Source: Streptomyces sp. NRRL S-1022 (GTDB lineage: Bacteria > Actinomycetota > Actinomycetes > Streptomycetales > Streptomycetaceae). From it: a DNA stretch of 64,000 nucleotides. Below the pieces are notes generated by a model. The model did not search any database and was not told the DNA's origin. It worked only from the letters and a program-made list of their open reading frames with translations. The DNA lies in the NCBI RefSeq assembly GCF_000720135.1, contig NZ_JOIU01000016.1:186001-250000 (forward strand), written 5' to 3'. Within the stretch, counting starts at the first letter, position 1. The number at the start of each line of letters is the position of its first letter. Position numbers and translations under genes: made by a program. Below are positions 37,027-45,174 of this stretch, one piece after another.

Positions 37027-38367
37027 ATGGGGCGCAACTTTCTCACCACACGAACCGAACGTGTCCGCAGGCATGTTCGAACCCACCTTTCGCGCGCTCT
37101 GGTCGGTTCGGTCAGTTCCGTCGCCGTACTGGCGGGATTCCTGTCGGCGGCCGGCGTGGTGTGGCCCCTGTGGACCTATGTGGTGTTGTGCATCGCCGGC
37201 TCGCTCGTCTTCCTGGGCGCGTTCGCCGTGCCGCCCGCGCGGTTGCGGTACGTGGTGCTCGCCGCCAGTTACACCGATTCCGAATTGGCGCCGCGACGCG
37301 CGTCCTTGCGGGAAGTCATGCCGGGGGCGCCGGTACGCCGGGTGGCGTCGGCCGCGGTGGACGATCCGGTGTATCTGGGGGGTCTGCGCGCCCTGCTTCC
37401 CTCCGACGCGCCATTGATCGTCGTTCCGAGCGGCTCGCGGGATCTTCCCGACCCGGGTGAATTGCCGATTCCGATTCGCGCGAACCGCAAGGGCTACTCC
37501 TTCGTGCAACTCGACCGCTCCGCTCTCGGCGTTCCGGTTCCCGGCGTCACCTTCGGCAGGGAACTGCCGGCCGGCGCCCCGGACGGGGACCACTCGGGTG
37601 CCGTCCGCGATCTCACCTACGCCGCGCGGCTGGCCGCCGCCCTGGCGGAACCCGGGGACGCGGTCCCGCTGCTCGTGCCGGAGCACTGCGTCGACGCCCG
37701 CCGGCTCGCGGAACACGACGTCGTCGTGATCGGCGGCCCCGACGTCAATTTCTGGCACGCCGCCCTGTACGAGACGGTGTTCGCTTCTTTCGCCACGCCC
37801 ACCAGCAGCGTCCCCCTGGCGATGGGCATGCGGACCGAACGAAAAGGCGTGGCGAACTACGGATCGACCTACGTGCACGTGAATCTCGACGGTCTCGCCG
37901 GTGTTTTTCCCCTGGCCGAATCCGATACATACGACATCGACGACCGCCTGTATCCTGCGTATGGGATGATTCTTGCCTGCCGGAATCCGTTCGCCGCGGC
38001 GATGGGAAAGTCCCACTGGTGCACGTTCGTTGCAGGACTCACTTCGGTCGCCACGGCGGGAAGCGTCGGCGCCCTCGCCGAAATTCTGCACATCATGCGC
38101 GCCGACCCGGAGCGCAACTTCCACAGCCCTGTCCCCACGGCCGGCCGGAACGTCCGGGCGAATGTGTCGGCATTGCTCTGCCGGGTGGTGGAGGTCGAAT
38201 ACCCGATCATGCGCCGGGACGGCGTACTGGTGCCGAGACAGCGGCACGCCCTGCCGGCGGAGGGCCGGGATCCGCACCACGGTTCTTCCGGAATACCCAC
38301 GAAGACCGAGTACCTCGATTTCCGGGGTGCGCGGCCACTCTGGCGCGATGTGACAGCCGATCAGTGA
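37027..38367 (+). CDS. Membrane-anchored protein sharing a C-terminal domain with the SIR2 protein nearby
   Basis: A 446-residue protein of no family I recognise. Residues 23-68 contain two hydrophobic helices (ALVGSVSSVAVLAGFLSAAG and PLWTYVVLCIAGSLVFLGAF). The rest is predicted cytoplasmic. Residues 72-215 begin RYVVLAASYTDSE and include an IVVPSGSRDLPDPGELPIP segment. Residues 223-393 contain EHDVVVIGGPDVNFW (229-243), PAYGMILACRNPF (310-322), FVAGLTSVATAGSVGAL (334-350) and a final ALLCRVVEVEYP. The same order of elements is seen in the C-terminal half of the SIR2 protein. The ATG at 37027 is chosen; a TTG at 36982 has AGGAG 9 bp upstream and would add 15 residues. It is the first gene of a three-gene run (18 bp to the next). 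Confidence 0.8.
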   Translation: MGRNFLTTRTERVRRHVRTHLSRALVGSVSSVAVLAGFLSAAGVVWPLWTYVVLCIAGSLVFLGAFAVPPARLRYVVLAASYTDSELAPRRASLREVMPGAPVRRVASAAVDDPVYLGGLRALLPSDAPLIVVPSGSRDLPDPGELPIPIRANRKGYSFVQLDRSALGVPVPGVTFGRELPAGAPDGDHSGAVRDLTYAARLAAALAEPGDAVPLLVPEHCVDARRLAEHDVVVIGGPDVNFWHAALYETVFASFATPTSSVPLAMGMRTERKGVANYGSTYVHVNLDGLAGVFPLAESDTYDIDDRLYPAYGMILACRNPFAAAMGKSHWCTFVAGLTSVATAGSVGALAEILHIMRADPERNFHSPVPTAGRNVRANVSALLCRVVEVEYPIMRRDGVLVPRQRHALPAEGRDPHHGSSGIPTKTEYLDFRGARPLWRDVTADQ

Positions 38368-38385
38368 AACCCGGGGGGCGATGGG

Positions 38386-39852
38386 ATGATGCACTTACCG
38401 GAGAGCTGCCAGGTGGCCGTCGTCGGATCCGGCATCGCCGGGCTGACCCTGGCGCGCGAACTCGCTCTGTCGGGCGTGCGGTCCTGTGTGGTGCTCGAAG
38501 CCGGACCGGCCGGCGACCTCCGCCACAAGAACAGCCTTCCCGGGGACATCGGGCTGCGCCTGTGGCACACCGCCGCGGCGGACCCCTACTTCACCCGGTC
38601 CTGGTCCAGCGACCGCCCACCCCACTTCCACCGGGCCTCCGGTATCCGGCGCCGGGTCGGCGGCCGCTCGCTCTACTGGCACGGGGTGTGCCTCCCGATC
38701 GAGAACGACGTGCTGCGCGCCGGTGCGTGGCCCCCGTCGGTCGTCGGCGCCCTGGGTTCCGTGAGCGGCGGCGGGCTGTACGCCGACACGGCACGACGAC
38801 TGGAGGACTGGCTCGGCGAGCCGCTGGACTCCTCCCGGGGGCCGCTGGAGGCCGCCGTGCTCAAGTGGCTGCTCTCCCAGGGCTATTTCGCCCGGACGGT
38901 GCCGCAGGCGGCCCGGTTCGACCGCGCCACCGGCATCCGCGTCCCGTACTCCCCGGTCGAGCACTGGCTCGGCGAGGAGGCGGCGGGACTGCCTCCGGTG
39001 CACGCGCGGTGCGAGGTCCTGGAACTGGCCCCGACGGCCTCCGGCCGGGTGGCCCTGACACTGGACCTCGCCGGGAGCCGGCGGGTCCTCGTCGCGCACC
39101 GCGTGTGCCTCGCGGCGGGCACCCTGCCGACCACCGTGCTGGCGGGACGCCTGATGATGCGGGTGGCGGGGACGGACGAGTGCCGCCTGGGAGGACTGAA
39201 CGACCACATCGTGCAGGGGTTCACCGCCTCCGTGCCGCGCCGCGTGCTGGCCCTGCCGCGACTTCCCGGCGAAGCGCTCTGCTACGTCCCGCGGACCGAC
39301 CCCACGGAATCCAACCTCTTCCTGGACGTCACGGAGACCTCCGATCCCGACCGGGTGCTGCTCACCGCGTGGACCATGGGCGAGCAGATGAGCGGCGACT
39401 CGGCGGTACGAGTCCCCAAGGACCCCCGTGCCCCGGCCGTCGTGGACGTCCGGTTCGGCGCGCGGGACCACCGGGTGATCAGCCGTCAGACGCGGCAACT
39501 GCGCGACCTCGCCGAGCGGTTGGCGGGGAACCCGGTGCTCACCGGGGAGTGGCGTTTCGCCGCGGGTTCACCGGAGTACCTCCCGGCCCGCACCCGGGCC
39601 CGGGCCCATCGTGGCGACGGCGACGGCATCGCCTTCTTCCCCTACGTCTACCCCCTGGGCAGCGTGGACCACGAGTCCGGCACGCTCCCGCTCGGTTCCC
39701 CGGTCGCCGACGACTTCGGAGCCCTGCGGTGCCTGCCGGCCGTCCGCGTCGCGGGCCCCGCCGCCTTTCCCCGGTCCGGTGCGGCGAACCCCTCGCTGAC
39801 CACCATGGCCCTGGCCGCCGGACAGGCCAGGGCCACGGCCTTGAGTCTGTGA
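38386..39852 (+). CDS. GMC-like FAD-dependent oxidoreductase of the SIR2 cluster
   Basis: A 488-residue flavoprotein. The dinucleotide-binding VAVVGSGIAGLTLARELA is at residues 10-27, with the acidic ribose-binding residue in VVLEAG at 35-40. RRVGGRSLYWHGVC near 89-102 resembles the first GMC region, and the C-terminal ANPSLTTMALAAGQARAT matches the FAD-contacting end of GMC enzymes. The normal catalytic HPxGTxxMG segment is replaced by YPLGSVDHESGTLPLG. The substrate is unknown, and it differs clearly from the choline enzyme at 28.6-30.2 kb. It lies between the membrane protein (18 bp) and the SIR2 gene (41 bp), all co-directional, so a shared transcript is likely. Confidence 0.8.
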   Translation: MMHLPESCQVAVVGSGIAGLTLARELALSGVRSCVVLEAGPAGDLRHKNSLPGDIGLRLWHTAAADPYFTRSWSSDRPPHFHRASGIRRRVGGRSLYWHGVCLPIENDVLRAGAWPPSVVGALGSVSGGGLYADTARRLEDWLGEPLDSSRGPLEAAVLKWLLSQGYFARTVPQAARFDRATGIRVPYSPVEHWLGEEAAGLPPVHARCEVLELAPTASGRVALTLDLAGSRRVLVAHRVCLAAGTLPTTVLAGRLMMRVAGTDECRLGGLNDHIVQGFTASVPRRVLALPRLPGEALCYVPRTDPTESNLFLDVTETSDPDRVLLTAWTMGEQMSGDSAVRVPKDPRAPAVVDVRFGARDHRVISRQTRQLRDLAERLAGNPVLTGEWRFAAGSPEYLPARTRARAHRGDGDGIAFFPYVYPLGSVDHESGTLPLGSPVADDFGALRCLPAVRVAGPAAFPRSGAANPSLTTMALAAGQARATALSL

Positions 39853-39893
39853 CCACCCGCGACACGACCGCGTGACATCCCTCGGAGGCACCC

Positions 39894-41345
39894 GTGCACC
39901 TTCCCAGCGACCTGGTATCGGCCTTCCGCGGCGGACGCGGCGCGGTCTTCGTGGGCGCCGGCGCCTCGGTCGACGCCGGCCTGCCGACCTGGCAGCAGTT
40001 CGTCACCCGGCTCGCCGCGGAACTGGACGTCGTCCCGGGCCCCGACGGGGGCTTCCCCACGGCCGAGCTGAACAAGATCCCGCAGTACTACGAGAACCGG
40101 TTCAACCGCAGGTCGCTGCTGTCCGCGGTGCAGGAGCTGCTGAGCGACCGGCGCAACGTCGGCTCCGAGGTGCACCGCCTCCTGGCCCGGCTGCCCTGCA
40201 CCACCTTCTACACCACCAACTACGACGAGCTGCTGGAGGACGCCCTCCGGGACCAGGGGCAGAGGTTCAACGTGGTCGCGAGCGAGGAGGCGGCGCGGGC
40301 CTCCTCCGACATCCACGGACACGTCGTCAGGAAGATCCACGGCACGCTCTCCCAGCCGCAGACGCTGATCATCACGAGGGACGACTACGCGAGGTTCGTC
40401 AACGCGAACAGCGTCACGATCAACACGCTCCAGAGCGACCTGATCCACCACATGTTCCTGTTCGTGGGGTACAGCCTGAGCGACCCCGACTTCAACAACA
40501 TCTACGACAACGTCCTGTACAACATGGGGAACATGGCGCAGACGCACTACCTGTGCGTGCCGCACGCCTCGCCGATGGAGATCGACGATCTCGCGCGCCG
40601 GGGCATCAAGACGATCGACCTCTCGGTCTGGCCCGGGGCGAACCCCAGCGAGCAGCTCAAGTCGTTCCTGTCGGCCCTCGCCAACGCCACGAGCGATCTC
40701 GTGCACATCGAGCGGTTCTTCAAGGGCCTGCGGAACGGCGACCGGGTGCCGCTGGTCATCAGCTCGACCCTGAACGACGGCGAGCAGTTCGTCTTCTACC
40801 CGGACTGCGACGTCCGCGTCGCCCAGCAAGTGGAACGTGCGCTGGAGCGCATGGGGGTGTCGACCCGCTGGGTGGCCGATCAGGTGGCCCTGGAGGAGGC
40901 GGACACGTACATGGGCGACAATGTCGTCCTGATCTGCTCACCCTTCGGCAACAAATTCACTCGCCGGGTCTTCGAGGAGCTGAGTCCCGGAAACATCTGC
41001 GTGCGTTTCTGCCACACGGACGGAAAGCGATACATCCAAGACCTGAAAACGGCAAGGAATTACGTCGCGGACGATCCCTCGCAGTCGTCCGGGGAAACCG
41101 AGATGTCGGACTACTGCGTCGTCGCCCGGTACCGCAACCCGTGGAATCCGAGCAAGCACATCTACTTGTTCGCCGGAATCTACGCCATCGGGACGCACGC
41201 CATCTCGCAGTACCTGTCGAACCTCATGAACTACCGTCACCTGCCCGACGATCCGGAGGACTCGGTCGCCCTGCTGCGGGTGTCGTTCGTCGATCACGAC
41301 CCGTACAACTACGATTACGAGGTGGCCTTGCACGAGGTCCTGTGA
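39894..41345 (+). CDS. SIR2-domain protein with unassigned C-terminal domain
   Basis: A 483-residue protein starting at a GTG after GGAGG. Residues 1-250 are a SIR2_2-type domain. It has the NAD-binding GAGAS at 21-25, TTNYDE at 107-112 with the conserved Asn109, KIHG at 147-150 with catalytic His149, and FVGYSLSDPDF at 190-200. SIR2 domains of this sort in bacterial defence proteins degrade NAD+. Residues 285-483 lack the Gly-rich loops of the SLOG (STALD) domain seen in ThsA. Instead they carry DNVVLICSPFGNKF (342-355), SDYCVVARYRNPW (405-417) and LFAGIYAIGTHAIS (425-438), the pattern also found in the membrane protein upstream. There is no signal peptide. A convergent gene ends 6 bp away. 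Confidence 0.88.
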   Translation: MHLPSDLVSAFRGGRGAVFVGAGASVDAGLPTWQQFVTRLAAELDVVPGPDGGFPTAELNKIPQYYENRFNRRSLLSAVQELLSDRRNVGSEVHRLLARLPCTTFYTTNYDELLEDALRDQGQRFNVVASEEAARASSDIHGHVVRKIHGTLSQPQTLIITRDDYARFVNANSVTINTLQSDLIHHMFLFVGYSLSDPDFNNIYDNVLYNMGNMAQTHYLCVPHASPMEIDDLARRGIKTIDLSVWPGANPSEQLKSFLSALANATSDLVHIERFFKGLRNGDRVPLVISSTLNDGEQFVFYPDCDVRVAQQVERALERMGVSTRWVADQVALEEADTYMGDNVVLICSPFGNKFTRRVFEELSPGNICVRFCHTDGKRYIQDLKTARNYVADDPSQSSGETEMSDYCVVARYRNPWNPSKHIYLFAGIYAIGTHAISQYLSNLMNYRHLPDDPEDSVALLRVSFVDHDPYNYDYEVALHEVL

Positions 41346-41351
41346 GGCGCC

Positions 41352-42338
41352 TCAGCCGGCGAAAATCGCGTCCGCCGGAAAACGCAGGTCGATCTTGGAC
41401 CGGATCGCGTCCATCGTCTCCATGACGGACAGGGTCTCGTCCAGCGGCATGAGCGGACTCTCCAGCCGGCCGGCCGCCAGGCACCGGCTGACCTCCTCCG
41501 CCTCGTGCTCCATCCCGTTGCCGCGGTGCGGGAACTGGTGGGGGACCCTGCTCCCGTCGCTCAGCAGCAGGTCGAAGGCCGTGGGGTTGTACCAGCGGTC
41601 CATCTCGATGCGCCCGCCGGTGCCCAGGATCACGGCATGCGCGGGCGAGTCGACCTGGATGCTGCACATGAGGCTGGTCAGCTGCCCGCCGTCGTGCGTG
41701 AGGACGGCCCCGGTCTGTTCGTCCGCGCCCGTCGTGGCACGGGTGCTGGTCGCCGCGATGCCGGCGGGGGGCCCGAACAGCTGGTGGGCCAGCGACACCG
41801 GGTAGATGCCGATGTCCATCAGGGCGCCGCCGCCGAGCTCCAGGTTCCGCAGCCGGTGCGTCGGATCCGGGTCGCTGTACCAGCCCAGTTCGGCCACGAG
41901 GGCACGCGGCTGGCCGATCGCGCCGTTGGCGACCAGGCGCATGACCTCCCGCATCGCGGGAGTGAATCTCGTCCACATGGCTTCCATCAGGAAGACGCCG
42001 CGCTCGCGCGCCGCCCGCACCATGTCCGCCGCCTCGGAATGATTGATCGCGAACGGCTTTTCGCACAGGACGGGCTTTCCGTGCTCAAGTGCGAGGAGCG
42101 TAGCCGACCGGTGTTCCGTGTGCGGGGTGGCGACATACACGGCATCGACCTCGGCGTCCTGCATCAGTGCCTGGTAACCGCAGTGCACGCGGATCTCGGG
42201 TGCCGAACGCGTGAGCCGCGCCGCGTTTCTGATGTCGCGTGTGCCGACGGCCACCAGGTGCGAGCTTTCGGTCACCCGCAGCGCCTCGGCGAACGCGACT
42301 GCGATTTTTCCCGTACCGACGATGCCCCAGCGCGTCAT
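41352..42338 (-). CDS. Gfo/Idh/MocA family oxidoreductase
   Basis: A 328-residue protein. The Rossmann motif WGIVGTGKIAVAFAEAL is near residues 4-20, with VYVATPHTEH, catalytic Lys in VLCEKPFAINHSEA near 90-103, and the C-terminal-domain GGGALMDIGIYPVSLAHQLFG near 169-189 with the conserved Asp and Tyr region. These enzymes use NAD(P) to oxidise or reduce sugars, inositols or related compounds. It most resembles the trans-1,2-dihydrobenzene-1,2-diol dehydrogenase-like branch. The substrate is unknown. It is convergent with the SIR2 gene and unlikely to be part of that unit. The 264-bp upstream gap is comparatively A/T-rich with no clear site. Confidence 0.9.
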   Translation of the reverse strand: MTRWGIVGTGKIAVAFAEALRVTESSHLVAVGTRDIRNAARLTRSAPEIRVHCGYQALMQDAEVDAVYVATPHTEHRSATLLALEHGKPVLCEKPFAINHSEAADMVRAARERGVFLMEAMWTRFTPAMREVMRLVANGAIGQPRALVAELGWYSDPDPTHRLRNLELGGGALMDIGIYPVSLAHQLFGPPAGIAATSTRATTGADEQTGAVLTHDGGQLTSLMCSIQVDSPAHAVILGTGGRIEMDRWYNPTAFDLLLSDGSRVPHQFPHRGNGMEHEAEEVSRCLAAGRLESPLMPLDETLSVMETMDAIRSKIDLRFPADAIFAG

Positions 42339-42602
42339 TCTGGCTCCTAGAGACGGTGATCGTGTCTTTCAGGGCGTTGCGGGACACGGATACGGTCGCT
42401 CACCCATGCAGGAAACGGCTCGATCTGGGGATCGGTTACTGGTCGCGGCGACATCATCCCCTGGCGGCCCTGTGCTAAACGTCCGATCAGGGGTTATCGG
42501 TGGTGAATCGGTCGAGTCCCAGCGCACCGACCACACCGGTGCATAAGGCGTGGGCCGATTGCGGTATCCCGCGAAAGAACACGATGGGGCCGGACGCGGC
42601 AC

Positions 42603-43457
42603 TCACACCCTCTCGGCCGCCCCCTCCTGCGCCGGTGCCTCCCCGAACCGCGCCAGCAGCAACGCCCCCGCCACCGCCACCGCGAAGCCGAGCGCCGCCA
42701 CCCCGGCCATGCCCTCCCGGGTCCGGTCACCGAGCCAGACCACCCCCACCGCGGCCGGACCGATCGTCTCCCCGATCACCAGCCCCGCCGTCGCGGTCGT
42801 CACCGAGCCCCGCTGGAGGGCCGAGGTGAGCAGGAGGAACGCGCCGCCGCCGCCGAGCAGCAGCGCGTACGCCGCCGGGTCGGTCAGCAGATCGCCCGGC
42901 CGCAGCGAGTCGATCAGCCGTACCGCCACCTCCACGACCCCGAACCCGCACCCGGCGCCGAGCCCCAGCAGCAGCGCCCGGGCCCGGCCGGACAGGCGTC
43001 CGCCGATCCCGCCGAGCAGCAGCACGCCCACCGCGCCCGCGACCAGCGCGTACGGCAGCCAGTCCGGGCCGCTCCGGTCGCCCTCGGCGCCCGAGGCCAG
43101 CCCCAGCAGGGCGAGCCCGGCGCACACCACCCCGACGGCGCCCCACTCCAGGCCGTTCAGCCGGACCCCCAGCAGTCGCGCCGCCACCACGGCGGTCACC
43201 GCGAGGCTCGCCGCCAGGGCCGCGCCGACTGCGTAGATCGGCACCGACCGCAGGGCCGCGATCTGCAGCAGGAAACCGAGCCCGTCGAGCGCGAGCCCGG
43301 CGAGGTAGCGCCACTGCCGCAGCGCCCGCAGCAGCAGCGCCGCATCCCCGCCCCCGCTCTCCTTGGCGCTCGCCGCCCGCGCGGCCACCGCCTGCAACAC
43401 CGTCGCGGTTCCAAAGCAGACCGCCGCGCCCAAAGCGCACACCATTCCGAACAACAC
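42603..43457 (-). CDS. DMT-superfamily (EamA-like) membrane transporter
   Basis: A 284-residue protein with about nine hydrophobic segments from MLFGMVCALGAAVCFGTATV to the C-terminal helix AALGFAVAVAGALLLARF. It has the two-repeat organisation of the drug/metabolite transporters, although the Gly/Ser-rich helices are slightly irregular. The substrate is unknown. It starts at a GTG (43457), with an ATG four codons in as alternative. It stands alone and is divergent from a small lipoprotein gene 105 bp away. Confidence 0.85.
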   Translation of the reverse strand: MLFGMVCALGAAVCFGTATVLQAVAARAASAKESGGGDAALLLRALRQWRYLAGLALDGLGFLLQIAALRSVPIYAVGAALAASLAVTAVVAARLLGVRLNGLEWGAVGVVCAGLALLGLASGAEGDRSGPDWLPYALVAGAVGVLLLGGIGGRLSGRARALLLGLGAGCGFGVVEVAVRLIDSLRPGDLLTDPAAYALLLGGGGAFLLLTSALQRGSVTTATAGLVIGETIGPAAVGVVWLGDRTREGMAGVAALGFAVAVAGALLLARFGEAPAQEGAAERV

Positions 43458-43562
43458 GAGGCGACTCTAGGCGAGCGGGGGATGGCGGACCCCCTCGTGC
43501 GGGTACTCACACCGATCTCTAGGCTGGCCGCCGAACACCACATCCGACGGGGGAGACACACC

Positions 43563-43976
43563 ATGGAGCGCACACGCCGGCAACTCCGTTCCGGCACGGT
43601 CGTCCTGGGCGGCATGGGCCTGCTGGCCGCCGCGCTCACCGCCTGCTCGTCCGAACCGGACAAGCGCTGCGTCGACCGCGACAGCCACCACCTCGCCAAG
43701 GGGTACAAGGTCGTCTCCGACAAGAACTGCAAGACGACGGGCACGCCCGCGAAGACGACGGGCAAGGCCGGCCGGAAGAAGCTGAAGAAGCAGGTCGACG
43801 CCGCCTGGTACTACGAGGGCGACGAGAAGAACGGCTGGGTCGACGGCGGCTCCTTCACCAAGCCCGGCGGAGGCTCGGGCAGCGGCTCGTCCGGCGGTGA
43901 CGACGACGACCACCACGGCGGGAGCGGAGTCCACCGCGGGGGCTTCGGCGGCGGCAAGGGCAGCTCCGGCGGCTGA
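43563..43976 (+). CDS. Small lipoprotein with Gly/Ser/Asp/His tail
   Basis: A 137-residue protein starting at the ATG after GGGGGAGA. Residues 1-28 are a lipoprotein signal peptide with lipobox LTAC. The mature part begins SSEPDKRCVDRDSHHLAKGYKV and has two more Cys, a Lys/Thr-rich middle, and a Gly/Ser tail carrying a DDDDHH cluster and GGSGVHRGGFGGGK. The tail could bind metal. It is 13 bp upstream of the glutathionylspermidine-synthase-like gene, so it is in the same operon. This lipoprotein/ATP-grasp pair recurs in actinomycetes as far as I recall. The function is unknown. Confidence 0.8.
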   Translation: MERTRRQLRSGTVVLGGMGLLAAALTACSSEPDKRCVDRDSHHLAKGYKVVSDKNCKTTGTPAKTTGKAGRKKLKKQVDAAWYYEGDEKNGWVDGGSFTKPGGGSGSGSSGGDDDDHHGGSGVHRGGFGGGKGSSGG

Positions 43977-43989
43977 CCGGAACACGCGC

Positions 43990-45174
43990 ATGGAACGCCG
44001 TACCCTCACCCCCCGCCCCGGCTGGCAGCAGACCGTCGAGGCCCAGGGCCTGGTCTACCCGCTCACCCGCCACCCCGACGGCTCGCTGCGCCCGTACTGG
44101 GACGAGAGCGCCTGCTACGTCTTCTCCCTGGAGGAGGTCGAGGCGCTGGAGGAGACCGTCGGGGAACTCCACCGCATGTGCCTCGCGGCGGCCGGGCACA
44201 TCGTGGCCGAGGACCGCCTCGCCGACCTCGGCATCACCGACCCGCGGGTGGCCGCCGCGGTCACCGAGGCCTGGCACCGCCGTGCCGAACTCCCCTCCGT
44301 CTACGGCCGTTTCGACCTCCGCTACGACGGCACCGGCCCGGCGAAGCTGCTGGAGTACAACGCGGACACCCCGACCTCCCTGGTCGAGGCCGCCTCCCCG
44401 CAGTGGTTCTGGATGGAGGAGCGCTTCCCCGGCGCCGACCAGTGGAACTCCCTGCACGAACGCCTGGTGGACGCCTGGCGCTCCCAGGCGGCGCTGCTGC
44501 CCCCCGGCAGCCCGCTGCACTTCGCGCACTCCTCGGCCGACGAACTCGGCGAGGACCTGATGACGGTCGCCTACCTCAAGGAGACCGCAGAGCAGGCCGG
44601 CCTCACCACCGACTGGCTCGCCATGGAGGAGATCGGCTGGGACGCCCTGTCCGGCCGCTTCGTCGACAACCGGCTCCGCTTCATCCGCGGCATCTTCAAG
44701 CTCTACCCGTGGGAGTGGCTCACCACCGACGCCTTCGGCGGGCACGTCCTGGACACCCTGGACAACGGCGGCGGCACCGGCAGCACCCTGTGGATCGAAC
44801 CGGCCTGGAAGATGCTCCTGAGCAACAAGGCCCTGCTGCCGGTCCTCTGGGAGCTGTACCCCGGCCACCCGAACCTCCTGCCCGCCTACCTGGACGGCCC
44901 CCGCGACCTGCCCCGCACCACCGGCTACGTCGCCAAGCCCCTCCTCGGCCGCGAGGGCGAGGGCGTCACCGTCCACCCCCCGGGCACCCCGGCGGTCCCG
45001 CGGGACGAGCCCTGCTGCTACCAGGAGCTGGCCCCGCTGCCCGCCTTCGACGGCAACCACGTGGTCCTGGGCGCCTGGGTGGTCCGGGACGAACCGGCGG
45101 GCCTGGGCATCCGTGAGTCCTCCGGCCTGATCACCGACGAGTACGCCCGCTTCCTGCCCCATGTGATCCTCTAG
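43990..45174 (+). CDS. Glutathionylspermidine synthase-like ATP-grasp protein
   Basis: A 394-residue protein of the GSP_synth (YjfC/YgiC-like) family. It has RFDLRYDGTGPAKLLEYNADTP near residues 105-126, which supplies Mg-ATP ligands, WEWLTTDAFGG near 242-252, PAWKMLLSNKALLPVLWELYPGH near 275-297, and YVAKPLLGREGEGV near 316-329 with the ATP-grasp Lys and Gly loop. Such proteins form amide bonds between a carboxylate and an amine; whether glutathionylspermidine is the product is very doubtful, since actinomycetes lack it. It is in an operon with the lipoprotein gene and overlaps the convergent TetR gene by 4 bp. Confidence 0.88.
   Translation: MERRTLTPRPGWQQTVEAQGLVYPLTRHPDGSLRPYWDESACYVFSLEEVEALEETVGELHRMCLAAAGHIVAEDRLADLGITDPRVAAAVTEAWHRRAELPSVYGRFDLRYDGTGPAKLLEYNADTPTSLVEAASPQWFWMEERFPGADQWNSLHERLVDAWRSQAALLPPGSPLHFAHSSADELGEDLMTVAYLKETAEQAGLTTDWLAMEEIGWDALSGRFVDNRLRFIRGIFKLYPWEWLTTDAFGGHVLDTLDNGGGTGSTLWIEPAWKMLLSNKALLPVLWELYPGHPNLLPAYLDGPRDLPRTTGYVAKPLLGREGEGVTVHPPGTPAVPRDEPCCYQELAPLPAFDGNHVVLGAWVVRDEPAGLGIRESSGLITDEYARFLPHVIL

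Noticed and set aside
40746..41345. The SIR2 protein as a Thoeris ThsA
   Set aside because: The C-terminal half lacks the SLOG/STALD Gly-rich motifs and no TIR-domain (ThsB) gene is nearby.
41352..42338. Gfo/Idh/MocA oxidoreductase as a fourth member of the SIR2 system
   Set aside because: It is on the opposite strand, convergent with the SIR2 gene, so it is not co-transcribed. Only conserved association could revive the idea.
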